From NCBI RefSeq assembly GCF_003116095.1, contig NZ_LGRA01000021.1, positions 2,146,755 to 2,210,754 on the forward strand: a stretch of 64,000 nt of DNA, read 5' to 3'. The stretch comes from Azospirillum sp. TSO35-2. Lineage in GTDB: Bacteria > Pseudomonadota > Alphaproteobacteria > Azospirillales > Azospirillaceae. Every line of letters begins with the position of its first letter. Position 1 is the first letter of the stretch. Of the stretch, positions 7,932 through 16,450 are shown one piece after another. The notes under the pieces were generated by a model, which saw nothing but the letters and a program-made list of their open reading frames with translations, searched no databases and was not told the DNA's origin. The translations under genes and the position numbers were made by a program.

Positions 7932-9769
7932 CCATCCCGCCGCATGACCAGGGCGGTCCGGCGGGCTACGGCCAGCCGGGCGCCAGCACCGGCAGCAGCT
8001 ATGTTCCGCCCCCGGCGCACAAGCCGCGGACGTCGCTGACGGTCGCGCTGGAGCAGAGCCGCTACCGCCTGATGGTCACAGCGGCGGTGGTGACGGCGGT
8101 GTTCGGGGCGATCGGCGTCAAGCTGTCGCTGGCGACCCTGTTCGCGGGCGGCGGCGAGCCGCGCCAGCACGTCGCGCTGGAGTTGGACAACACCACCTCC
8201 AACCGCGCCGACATCATCGACCGCAACGGCAACCTGCTGGCGACCTCGCTGGTCACCCAGTCGCTCTACGCCGATCCCAAGCTGGTGTCGCGCCCGGAAG
8301 AGGCGGCGCAGAAGCTGGTCAGCGCCCTGCCCGAGCTGGACTACAAGGAGGTGCTGGGCAAGCTGAGCGGCGACCGCCGCTTCGTCTGGCTGAAGCGCAA
8401 CCTGACGCCGAAGCAGCAGGCGGCCGTCCATCGCCTGGGCATCCCCGGCGTCTCGTTCGAACGGGAGGAGCGGCGCTTCTACCCGGCCGGCCCGCTGACC
8501 TCGCACATCGTCGGCTTCACCGGCATCGACAACAACGGCCTGGCCGGGATGGAGCAGGGCTTCAACAAGCGGCTGACCGCCGAGCCCGGCACGCCGCTGC
8601 AGCTGTCGGTCGACCTGCGGTTGCAGCATGTCCTGAAGAAGGAACTGGCCGCCACGGTGCAGGAGTTCAGCGCCATCGGCGCCGCCGGCATCATCTTCGA
8701 CGTGCGCAACGGCGAAGTGATGGCGATGGTCTCGCTGCCCGACTTCGACCCGCAGGACCCGACCGGCCTCGACCCCGACACTCTGTTCAACCGGGCGACG
8801 CTGGGCGTCTACGAGATGGGGTCGACCTTCAAGATCTTCAACTCGGCGCTGGCCTTCGACTCGGGCAAGATCCGGGTGTCCGACGCCTTCGACGCGGCCC
8901 ACCCGATCAAGATCGGGCGCTTCACCATCAACGACTACCACAACCTGCACCGGGCCCTGACGGTGGCGGAGGTGTTCCAGCACTCCTCCAACCTCGGGTC
9001 GGTGCGGATGGTGCAGCAGATCGGCATCGCGGCGCAAAAGTCCTTCATGACCAAGATGGGCTTCACCAAGCCGACCGGCCTGGAGCTGCCGGAAAACGGC
9101 TGGCCGCTGGTGCCGAACCCGTGGCGCGAGGTCAACAGCTACACCATCTCCTTCGGCCACGGCATTTCGGTCAGCCCGATGCACACGGTGGCCGCCGCGG
9201 CCTCGGTCATCAACGGCGGCCAGTTCCACACGCCGACGCTGCTGCGGCGCCAGCCCGGCGCCGAGATCCCGACCGAACAGGTGGTGTCGCGCCAGACCTC
9301 CGACATGATGCGGCGCATGTTCCGCTTCGTGGTGGCGGACGGCACCGGCAAGTCGGCCGACGTCAAGGGCTATGTCGTCGGTGGAAAGACCGGCACCGCC
9401 GACAAGCAAAAAGGGCGGCACTACCAGAAGAACTCGCGCATGTCGTCCTTCCTCGGGGCCTTCCCGATGCAGGACCCGCGCTACATCGTCTATGTGCTGG
9501 TCGACGAACCCAAGGCGACGGCCAAGACCTATGGTTACGCCACCGGCGGCTGGGTCGCCGCCCCGGCGGTGGGCCGCATCATCAAGCAGGTCGGGCCGCT
9601 GTTGAACGTGCCGACGGTGGACGAGAACGCGCCGGAGATCCTGAATTCCACCTACCTGAACGCCGCTGGTTCCACCAACTGGCAGCAGTCGCTCCCGCCC
9701 GTCACCGCCCCAACCCCGCCGAAGGGAAGCACCGTTGCGTCTTTCCCAACTCAGACCAAGCCGCGCTGA
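7928..9769 (+). CDS. ftsI: Peptidoglycan D,D-transpeptidase FtsI (PBP3)
   Basis: Septal transpeptidase that cross-links new peptidoglycan during division, with FtsW as glycosyltransferase partner. The 613-residue protein has a Pro/Gly-rich cytoplasmic tail of about 40 residues, one membrane helix (about 50-72), a PBP dimerisation domain (about 85-250) and a transpeptidase domain (about 265-560). The active-site motifs are STFK with nucleophile Ser299, SSN at 353-355 and KTG at 487-489. The start is the ATG in an ATGA overlap with ftsL. The 3' end overlaps the proposed murE start by 35 bases. Confidence 0.97.
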   Translation: MTIPPHDQGGPAGYGQPGASTGSSYVPPPAHKPRTSLTVALEQSRYRLMVTAAVVTAVFGAIGVKLSLATLFAGGGEPRQHVALELDNTTSNRADIIDRNGNLLATSLVTQSLYADPKLVSRPEEAAQKLVSALPELDYKEVLGKLSGDRRFVWLKRNLTPKQQAAVHRLGIPGVSFEREERRFYPAGPLTSHIVGFTGIDNNGLAGMEQGFNKRLTAEPGTPLQLSVDLRLQHVLKKELAATVQEFSAIGAAGIIFDVRNGEVMAMVSLPDFDPQDPTGLDPDTLFNRATLGVYEMGSTFKIFNSALAFDSGKIRVSDAFDAAHPIKIGRFTINDYHNLHRALTVAEVFQHSSNLGSVRMVQQIGIAAQKSFMTKMGFTKPTGLELPENGWPLVPNPWREVNSYTISFGHGISVSPMHTVAAAASVINGGQFHTPTLLRRQPGAEIPTEQVVSRQTSDMMRRMFRFVVADGTGKSADVKGYVVGGKTGTADKQKGRHYQKNSRMSSFLGAFPMQDPRYIVYVLVDEPKATAKTYGYATGGWVAAPAVGRIIKQVGPLLNVPTVDENAPEILNSTYLNAAGSTNWQQSLPPVTAPTPPKGSTVASFPTQTKPR

Positions 9770-11249
9770 CGCCAATCCCGGCGTTACCGACCCCGCCCGG
9801 CCTCCCGCCGGGGATGATCCCACCCGGCCTCCGGCCGGGACTGATCCAGAAATCACCGGGCTGACCGCGGACAGCCGCGCGGTCAGGCCCGGTTTTGTCT
9901 TTGCGGCCCTGCCCGGGGTGAAGACCGACGGCCGCGCCTTCATCGCCGACGCGCTCGCCAAAGGCGCCGTCGCGGTCCTGGCCGCCGAGGGCACGGCGCT
10001 TCCGGCCGGCTCCGGCGCCGTCCTGCTGACCGACCCGCAGCCCCGCCTCGCCTTCGCCCGGATGGCCGCCGCCTTCCACGGGCGCCAGCCCGGCACGGTG
10101 GTCGCCGTCACCGGCACCAACGGCAAGACCTCCACCGTCCAGTTCGCCGCCCAGATCTGGGAACGCATGGGCGTGGCCGCCGCCAGCCTGGGCACGCTGG
10201 GACTGCTGGGCCCCGGCCTGCACGGTTATGGCGGGATGACGACGCCCGACCCGGTGTCGCTGCACCGCGACCTCGCCGCCGTCAAGGACGCCGGCATCGA
10301 GCATCTCGCCATGGAGGCGTCGAGCCACGGGCTGGAGCAGTTCCGGCTGGACGGCGTCGCCATCACGGCCGCCGGCTTCACCAACCTGACCCGCGACCAC
10401 CTGGACTATCACGGCACGATGGAGGCGTACCGCGACGCCAAGGCGATGCTGTTCAGCCGCATCCTGCCGTCCGGGTGCGCGGCGGTGCTGAACGCCGACA
10501 GTGACCACTTCCACCATTTCGCCACGATTTGTAACGAACGTGGCCACCGCGTCCTGTCCTATGGTCTCGCCGGCACCGCGCTGCGGGTCACCGGGGTGGA
10601 GCCGCTGGCCCATGGCCAGCGCCTTGCCCTGTCGGTGCTGGGCCGCGACGTGACGGTGGACCTGCCGCTCGCCGGACGCTTCCAGGCCTGGAACGTCCTG
10701 TGCGCGCTGGGCCTCGTGATCGGGTCCGGCGGCGACGCCGACCGGGCGCTCGGCACGCTGTCCTCGCTGGAGGGGGTGCCGGGACGGCTGCAGCACGTCG
10801 CCACCCACCCGAACGGGGCGACGGTCTACGTCGATTTCGCCCACACGCCGGACGCGCTGGAAACGGTGCTGCTGGCGCTGCGGTCGCACGCCCATCGCCA
10901 TCTGGTGACGGTGTTCGGCTGCGGCGGCGACCGCGACCGCGGCAAGCGTCCGGTGATGGGGGGGCTGGCGGCCCGTCTGGCCGACCGCGCCATCGTCACC
11001 GACGACAACCCGCGCACCGAGGATCCCGCCTTCGTGCGGGGCGAGGTGCTGGCCGGCGCGCCGGGCAGGCTGGAGGAGATCGGCGACCGGGCCGAGGCGA
11101 TCCGCACCGCGGTGCGGCAGCTTCAGCCCGGCGACCTGCTGGTCATCGCCGGCAAGGGGCACGAACAGGGACAAACGATCGGCACCGAGGTGCGTCCGTT
11201 CGACGACGCGGACGAGGCCCGGAAAGCCGTAGCGGAGGTTGGAGCATGA
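9735..11249 (+). CDS. murE: UDP-N-acetylmuramoyl-L-alanyl-D-glutamate--2,6-diaminopimelate ligase
   Basis: Adds meso-diaminopimelate to the UDP-MurNAc dipeptide in the cytoplasm. ATP-binding GTNGKTS lies near residue 126, and the motif DDNPRTEDP (near 423) contains DNPR, which marks diaminopimelate rather than lysine specificity. The Mur ligase N-terminal domain starts at about residue 38 (GLTADSRAVRPGFVFAALPG). Start: TTG at 9735, inside ftsI; it gives MRLSQLRP, like other MurE N-termini, and no ATG or GTG is available before the core. Between this N-terminus and the core lie two 9-residue repeats, D-P-A/T-R-P-P-A-G-D/T, encoded by a 27-bp tandem repeat. The murF start overlaps the stop (ATGA). 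Confidence 0.95.
   Translation: MRLSQLRPSRADANPGVTDPARPPAGDDPTRPPAGTDPEITGLTADSRAVRPGFVFAALPGVKTDGRAFIADALAKGAVAVLAAEGTALPAGSGAVLLTDPQPRLAFARMAAAFHGRQPGTVVAVTGTNGKTSTVQFAAQIWERMGVAAASLGTLGLLGPGLHGYGGMTTPDPVSLHRDLAAVKDAGIEHLAMEASSHGLEQFRLDGVAITAAGFTNLTRDHLDYHGTMEAYRDAKAMLFSRILPSGCAAVLNADSDHFHHFATICNERGHRVLSYGLAGTALRVTGVEPLAHGQRLALSVLGRDVTVDLPLAGRFQAWNVLCALGLVIGSGGDADRALGTLSSLEGVPGRLQHVATHPNGATVYVDFAHTPDALETVLLALRSHAHRHLVTVFGCGGDRDRGKRPVMGGLAARLADRAIVTDDNPRTEDPAFVRGEVLAGAPGRLEEIGDRAEAIRTAVRQLQPGDLLVIAGKGHEQGQTIGTEVRPFDDADEARKAVAEVGA
9789..9842 (+). repeat. Two-copy 27-bp tandem repeat in the 5' part of murE
   Basis: Copies at 9789-9815 and 9816-9842 differ at a few positions and keep the frame, encoding two 9-residue units. 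Each copy also contains a CCCGGC/GCCGGG-type inverted repeat, so the mRNA could fold just after the ftsI stop. Confidence 0.75.
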
Positions 11250-12787
11250 GCGACGACAAGACGGTCCTGTGGACCGCGCAGGACGCCGCGGCCGCGACCG
11301 GCGGCCAGCTGACGGGCGGAGACGCCTGGGCCGCCACCGGCGTGTCGATCGACAGCCGCAAGGTGGCGCCGGGCGACCTGTTCGTGGCGTTGCGCGGGCC
11401 GAACTTCGACGGGCACGCCTTCGTCGGTGCGGCGCTGGCCACCGGGGCCGTCGCGGCGCTGGTCGACCACATCCCGGACGGCCTGCCGGCCGACGCCCCG
11501 CTGCTGCGCGCGCCGGCCGACACGTTGGAGGCGATGGCCGGGATGGGCGCCGTCGCCCGCGCCCGCTGCGGCGCCCGCTTCGTCGGGGTGACCGGGTCGG
11601 TCGGCAAGACCGGCACCAAGGAGACGCTGCGCCACGTCCTGTCGGCGCAGGGGCCGACCTACGCCACCGAAGGCAGCCTGAACAACCATTGGGGCGTGCC
11701 GCTGTCGCTCGCCCGCCTGCCCGCCGACCGCGCCTACGGCGTGTTCGAGCTGGGGATGAACCACGCCGGCGAACTGGGGCCGCTGTCGCGGCAGGTCAGG
11801 CCCGACGTCGCCATCATCACCAACGTCGAGGCGGCGCATCTGGAATTCTTCGCCGGGGTCGAGGCCATCGCCGACGCCAAGGCCGAAATCTTCGAAGGGC
11901 TGGGGCCCAACGGCGTCGCCGTGCTGAACCGCGACAATGGCCAGTTCGCCCGCCTGAAGGCCGCCGCCGTCCGCCACGGCCTGTCGCATGTCTGGAGCTT
12001 CGGCGCGGCGGACGACGCCGACGCCCGGCTGCTCGACTGCTCGCTGCACGCCACCTGCAGCGCGGTTACCGCGGTGATCCGCGGCGAGCGGCTGCAATAT
12101 TGCCTGTCGCTGCCCGGCAAGCACTGGGTGATGAACAGCCTGGCCGTGCTGCTGGCGGTGAAGGCGCTGGGCGCCGACGTCGCCGCCGCCGCCCGCGCCC
12201 TGTCCAGCCTGCAGCCGGTCAAGGGCCGCGGCACCCGCAAGCGAATCCACGCCGACCAGGGCGCCTTCACCCTGATCGACGAGAGCTACAACGCCAGCCC
12301 GGCGGCGATGGTCGCGACGCTGGAGGTGCTGGGCACGATCGACCCCGGCGCCGGCGGCCGCCGCATCGCCGTGCTCGGCGACATGCGCGAACTGGGCGAG
12401 CGCGCCGACGCGCTGCACGCCGCGCTGGTTGATCCGCTGCGGGCGGCGCATGTCGACAGCGTCTACGCCTGCGGCCCGCACATGCGCGCCCTGTTCGACC
12501 GGCTGCCCGAGGCGATGCGCGGCGCCTGGACCGAGAGCAGCGTCGATCTGGCCCCCATCGTCGGCGCCGCCGTCAAGGGCGGCGACGTTATCATGGTCAA
12601 GGGGTCGTTGGGCAGTCGCACAGGTCTGATCGTCGATGCGCTCGCGGCACTCGACACGCGGCGCGAAAGCGGCGACAAAGCCGCCTCCCGATCCACCAAC
12701 CAGCCCCAGACGGCTTTGCAGACGGCCTCCCCACCCGCCCAGGCGTCGACCACCCAGGTGTCGGCCGCCCAGGCGCCGCGAGGCTGA
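11246..12787 (+). CDS. murF: UDP-N-acetylmuramoyl-tripeptide--D-alanyl-D-alanine ligase
   Basis: Adds the D-Ala-D-Ala dipeptide, finishing the cytoplasmic UDP-MurNAc pentapeptide. The three Mur ligase domains are present: the N-terminal VSIDSRKVAPGDLFVALRG (about residue 33), the ATP site GVTGSVGKTGTKE (about 114) and the C-terminal domain with DESYNASPAAMVATLE (about 346) and AVLGDMRELGE. The frame is open upstream into murE, but ATG at 11246, inside the ATGA overlap with murE, gives the right N-terminus. At 513 residues it is a little longer than usual because of a Ser/Thr/Ala/Gln-rich tail of about 45 residues. mraY follows nine bases later. Confidence 0.96.
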   Translation: MSDDKTVLWTAQDAAAATGGQLTGGDAWAATGVSIDSRKVAPGDLFVALRGPNFDGHAFVGAALATGAVAALVDHIPDGLPADAPLLRAPADTLEAMAGMGAVARARCGARFVGVTGSVGKTGTKETLRHVLSAQGPTYATEGSLNNHWGVPLSLARLPADRAYGVFELGMNHAGELGPLSRQVRPDVAIITNVEAAHLEFFAGVEAIADAKAEIFEGLGPNGVAVLNRDNGQFARLKAAAVRHGLSHVWSFGAADDADARLLDCSLHATCSAVTAVIRGERLQYCLSLPGKHWVMNSLAVLLAVKALGADVAAAARALSSLQPVKGRGTRKRIHADQGAFTLIDESYNASPAAMVATLEVLGTIDPGAGGRRIAVLGDMRELGERADALHAALVDPLRAAHVDSVYACGPHMRALFDRLPEAMRGAWTESSVDLAPIVGAAVKGGDVIMVKGSLGSRTGLIVDALAALDTRRESGDKAASRSTNQPQTALQTASPPAQASTTQVSAAQAPRG

Positions 12788-12796
12788 CGGACCCAC

Positions 12797-13882
12797 ATGC
12801 TCTACAACCTCCTCTTCGGCCTGGCCGACGTCTTCTCGCCCTTCAACCTGTTCCGGTATCTCACCTTCCGGACCGGCGGCTCCGTGCTGACCTCGCTGGT
12901 GATCAGCTTCATGTTCTTCCCCAGCCTGATCGCCTGGCTGAAGCGCAAGCAGGGCGAAGGCCAGCCGATCCGCGCCGACGGCCCGGAAAGCCACTTCAAG
13001 AAGAAGGGCACGCCCACCATGGGCGGCCTGATGATCCTGATCGCGATGACGGTCAGCACCCTGCTGTGGGCCGACCTGACCAACGCCTACATCTGGATCG
13101 TCCTGCTGGTGACCATCGGCTACGGCCTGATCGGCTTCGGCGACGATTATCTGAAGCTGACCAAGCGCAACACCAAGGGCCTGTCCGGCCGCTTCCGCCT
13201 GGGGTGGGAGATCGCCATCGGGCTGGTCGCCTCGGCGCTGATCATGTGGGTGTCGGCCCCGCCGCTGTCGGGCGGCGTGGCGGTCCCCTTCGTCAAGGAC
13301 TTCCTGATCCAGCTGTCCTGGTTCTTCGTGCCGTTCGGCGCCTTCATCATGGTCGGCGCGTCGAACTCGGTGAACCTGACCGATGGTCTGGACGGTCTGG
13401 CCATCGTGCCGACGATGATCGCCGCCGGCTGCTTCGGCCTGATCTCCTACCTGTCGGGCAACGCGATCTTCGCCAACTACCTGCAGATCCACCATGTCCC
13501 CGGTTCGGGCGAGCTGACCGTCTTCTGCGGCGCGCTGGTCGGGGCCGGGCTGGGCTTCCTGTGGTACAACGCGCCGCCGGCCATGGTGTTCATGGGCGAC
13601 ACCGGCTCGCTGTCGCTGGGCGGGGCGCTGGGCGCCGTCAGCGTGGTGACCAAGCACGAGATCGTGCTGGCCATCATCGGCGGCCTGTTCGTGCTGGAAA
13701 CCGTGTCGGTGATCGTGCAGGTCGCCTCGTTCAAGCTGACCGGCAAGCGGGTCTTCCGCATGGCGCCGCTGCACCACCATTTCGAGAAGAAGGGATGGGC
13801 CGAACCGACGGTGGTGATCCGGTTCTGGATCATCGCGTCGATCCTGGCCCTCGCCGGCCTCTCCACGCTGAAACTGCGCTAG
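12797..13882 (+). CDS. mraY: Phospho-N-acetylmuramoyl-pentapeptide transferase
   Basis: Transfers phospho-MurNAc-pentapeptide to undecaprenyl phosphate, making lipid I on the inner face of the membrane. The protein has 361 residues, the family norm, with about ten membrane helices. Conserved motifs are GTPTMGG near residue 72, the aspartate pair in GFGDDYLKLTKRNTKGL near 115, NSVNLTDGLDGLA near 193, FMGDTGSLSLGG near 265 and the C-terminal APLHHHFEKKGWAE near 325. It lies between murF and murD with short gaps, in the expected dcw order. Confidence 0.97.
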   Translation: MLYNLLFGLADVFSPFNLFRYLTFRTGGSVLTSLVISFMFFPSLIAWLKRKQGEGQPIRADGPESHFKKKGTPTMGGLMILIAMTVSTLLWADLTNAYIWIVLLVTIGYGLIGFGDDYLKLTKRNTKGLSGRFRLGWEIAIGLVASALIMWVSAPPLSGGVAVPFVKDFLIQLSWFFVPFGAFIMVGASNSVNLTDGLDGLAIVPTMIAAGCFGLISYLSGNAIFANYLQIHHVPGSGELTVFCGALVGAGLGFLWYNAPPAMVFMGDTGSLSLGGALGAVSVVTKHEIVLAIIGGLFVLETVSVIVQVASFKLTGKRVFRMAPLHHHFEKKGWAEPTVVIRFWIIASILALAGLSTLKLR

Positions 13883-13895
13883 GGGGGAGGCGGCG

Positions 13896-15332
13896 ATGAT
13901 CGACCTGTTCTACATGCAGGAGCTTCCCGTCGCGGTGATGGGGCTGGGCAAGTCCGGCCTCGCCACCGCCACCGCCCTGCGCCGCAGCGGGGCCGACGTG
14001 TGGGTGTGGGACGACAACCCCGCCTCGCGCGCCGCGGCCGAGGCGGAAGGCTTCCGCGTCGTCGATCTCGCCACCGCCGACCTGTCGGAGCTGACCACCA
14101 TCGTCTGGTCGCCCGGCATCCCGCACACCCACCCGGCGCCGCACCCGGTCGCCACCCGCGCCCGCGCCCTGGGCATCGAGCTGGTCTGCGACATCGAGCT
14201 GCTGGGCCGGGCGGAGCGCGACTGCGCCTTCATCGGCATCACCGGCACCAACGGCAAGTCGACCACCACCACGCTGATCGGCCACATCCTGGCCGCCGCC
14301 GGCCGCAAGGCCGCGGTGGGCGGCAACCTGGGCACGCCGGTGCTGACCTTCGACCCGATCGGCGCCGGCAACATCTGCGTCCTGGAAATGTCGAGCTACC
14401 AGCTCGAACTGACCGTCTCGATCACCTTCGACATCGCGGTGCTGCTGAACATCACGCCCGACCATCTCGCCCGCCATGGCGGGATGGCGGGCTACATCGC
14501 CGCGAAAAAGCTGATCTTCCACCGCCAGACCAAGCCGCGCACCGCGGTGATCGGCGTCGACGACGATCCTTGCCGCAGGATCCACGACGAGCTGGTGGCC
14601 GCCGGCGACCAGCGCATCTGGCCGATCTCGGCCCGCGGCCCGGTCGCGGGCGGTGTCTACGCCGCCGACGGCTGGCTGGTCGACGACACCGACGGCGCGG
14701 CGGAGCGCGTGGCCGCGCTGTCGCGCTTCCCGGCGCTGCTGGGCGCCCACAACTGGCAGAACGCCGCCGCCGCCTTCGCCGCCTGCAAGGCCGCCGGGGT
14801 GCCGGTGCCGGCCATCGTCGCGGCGATGGAAAGCTTCCCCGGCCTCGCCCACCGCCAGCAGCTGGTCGGCACCGTCGATGGCGTCCGCTTCGTCAACGAC
14901 AGCAAGGCGACCAACGCCGACGCCACCGAAAAGGCGCTGGCGACCTTCGATCCGATCTATTGGATCCTGGGCGGACAGGCCAAGGACACCGGCCTGTCGG
15001 GGCTGGAGGGCTACACCGGCCGCATCCGGCACGCCTTCCTGATCGGCGAGGCGCAGGAGCAATTCGCCGCATGGTGCGATGCACAAGGCGTTGCTTATAC
15101 ACGGTGCGGCACGCTGGACGTCGCCACCGCCAAGGCGGCCGGCCTGGCGCTGGCCGAACGGCTGGAGGGCGCCTGCGTCCTGCTGTCGCCGGCCTGCGCG
15201 TCGTGGGACCAGTTCGCCAATTTCGAGAAGCGCGGCGAGGCCTTCGCGGGCTACGTCGCCGGCATCGTCAGCGCCCATGACGGGTCCGACATCGATCAAG
15301 CAAACATCGGCGGCAGCGGGAGCGCGGCATGA
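13896..15332 (+). CDS. murD: UDP-N-acetylmuramoylalanine--D-glutamate ligase
   Basis: Adds D-glutamate to UDP-MurNAc-L-alanine. The N-terminal Rossmann-like domain begins with VAVMGLGKSGLATATALRRSG (in two parts, about residues 10-30), then ATP site GITGTNGKSTTTT near 115, NITPDHLARHGG near 186, and AHNWQNAAAAFAACKAAG near 285. FVNDSKATNADAT near 332 and LLSPACASWDQFANFEKRG near 430 complete the family signature. The length of 478 is slightly above average. A GGGGGAGGCGGC ribosome site precedes the ATG. The stop overlaps ftsW (ATGA). Confidence 0.96.
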   Translation: MIDLFYMQELPVAVMGLGKSGLATATALRRSGADVWVWDDNPASRAAAEAEGFRVVDLATADLSELTTIVWSPGIPHTHPAPHPVATRARALGIELVCDIELLGRAERDCAFIGITGTNGKSTTTTLIGHILAAAGRKAAVGGNLGTPVLTFDPIGAGNICVLEMSSYQLELTVSITFDIAVLLNITPDHLARHGGMAGYIAAKKLIFHRQTKPRTAVIGVDDDPCRRIHDELVAAGDQRIWPISARGPVAGGVYAADGWLVDDTDGAAERVAALSRFPALLGAHNWQNAAAAFAACKAAGVPVPAIVAAMESFPGLAHRQQLVGTVDGVRFVNDSKATNADATEKALATFDPIYWILGGQAKDTGLSGLEGYTGRIRHAFLIGEAQEQFAAWCDAQGVAYTRCGTLDVATAKAAGLALAERLEGACVLLSPACASWDQFANFEKRGEAFAGYVAGIVSAHDGSDIDQANIGGSGSAA

Positions 15333-16450
15333 TCACCTTCGACCGCACCGACCAATCGATCTTCGGCCGCTGGTGGTGGACGGTGGACCGCTGGCAGCTC
15401 GGCGCCGTGGCGCTGCTGATGTTCCTCGGCACCGTGCTGATCACCGCGGCCAGCCCGCCGGTGGCCGAGCGCATCGGCATCCAGGACACCTTCTACTTCG
15501 TCGAACGCCACGTCATGATGCTGGTCCCGGCGGTCATGATCATGGTCGGCGTGTCGCTGCTCAGCCCGCGCGGCGTGCGGCGGGTGGCGCTGGGGGTGTT
15601 CCTGATCGCGGTGGTTCTGGTCTACGCCACGCTGGTGGTCGGCGTCGAAATCAAGGGCGCCCGGCGCTGGATCCATGTGCCGGGCCTGTCGATCCAGCCG
15701 TCGGAGTTCGTCAAGCCGGCCTTCGCCGTGGTCGCGGCGTGGCTGTTCTCGCTGTCGCGCACCAACCCGGGCTTTCCCGGCGCGCTGGTGTCGATCGTGC
15801 TGTACGGCGTCACCATGGCCGGCCTGATCCTGCAGCCCGACCTCGGCATGACCTTCGTGGTGTCGGCGGTGTGGTTCACCCAGTTCTTCCTGGCCGGGCT
15901 GAACCTCGTGCTGGTGATGGGGCTGGGCGGGCTGGGCGTCGTCGGGCTGGTCGGCGCCTACTACACGCTGCCGCACGTCACCAGTCGCATCGACCGCTTC
16001 CTCGACCCGCACGCCGGCGACAACTACCAGGTCAACCGCTCGCTGGAGGCCTTCGCCAACGGCGGCCTGCTCGGCACCGGCCCCGGCCAGGGCACGGTGA
16101 AATTCTACCTGCCCGACAGCCACGCCGACTTCATCTTCGCGGTCGCTGGCGAAGAACTGGGGCTGATCTTCTGCCTGGGGTTGGTGGTGCTGTTCGCCTT
16201 TGTCGTCCTGCGCGGGTTCGCGCGGGTCTTCAACGACAACAATTACTTCGTCCTGCTGGCGACCGCCGGGCTTCTGATCCAGTTCGGGCTTCAGGCGGCG
16301 ATCAACATGGGTTCGTCCTTGCATCTTATGCCGACGAAGGGCATGACCCTGCCGTTCATCTCGTACGGCGGCTCGTCGCTGCTGGCGTTGGGTTTCGGCA
16401 TGGGCATGGTTCTGGCTTTGACACGCAAGCGTTTCGGTCCTTTGGAATGA
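15329..16450 (+). CDS. ftsW: Septal peptidoglycan glycosyltransferase FtsW
   Basis: SEDS-family polymerase of lipid II that works with FtsI at the division site. The 373-residue protein has about ten membrane helices; family motifs are ARRWIHVPGLSIQPSEFVKP (about residues 111-130), LQPDLGMTF near 170, the extracytoplasmic loop with YQVNRSLEAFANGGLLGTGPG near 233 (in which a catalytic-region aspartate follows), HADFIFAVAGEELG near 268 and the C-terminal GMTLPFISYGGSS near 336. Start and stop are in ATGA overlaps with murD and murG. Confidence 0.96.
   Translation: MITFDRTDQSIFGRWWWTVDRWQLGAVALLMFLGTVLITAASPPVAERIGIQDTFYFVERHVMMLVPAVMIMVGVSLLSPRGVRRVALGVFLIAVVLVYATLVVGVEIKGARRWIHVPGLSIQPSEFVKPAFAVVAAWLFSLSRTNPGFPGALVSIVLYGVTMAGLILQPDLGMTFVVSAVWFTQFFLAGLNLVLVMGLGGLGVVGLVGAYYTLPHVTSRIDRFLDPHAGDNYQVNRSLEAFANGGLLGTGPGQGTVKFYLPDSHADFIFAVAGEELGLIFCLGLVVLFAFVVLRGFARVFNDNNYFVLLATAGLLIQFGLQAAINMGSSLHLMPTKGMTLPFISYGGSSLLALGFGMGMVLALTRKRFGPLE

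Noticed and set aside
10700..12787. A 695-residue MurF
   Set aside because: The first 182 codons lie out of frame inside murE; the ATGA overlap at 11246 gives the normal MurF start. The same kind of false extension was removed from murG, murB, ddl, ftsQ, ftsZ, ligA, guaB, pssA, psd and the pseudouridine synthase.
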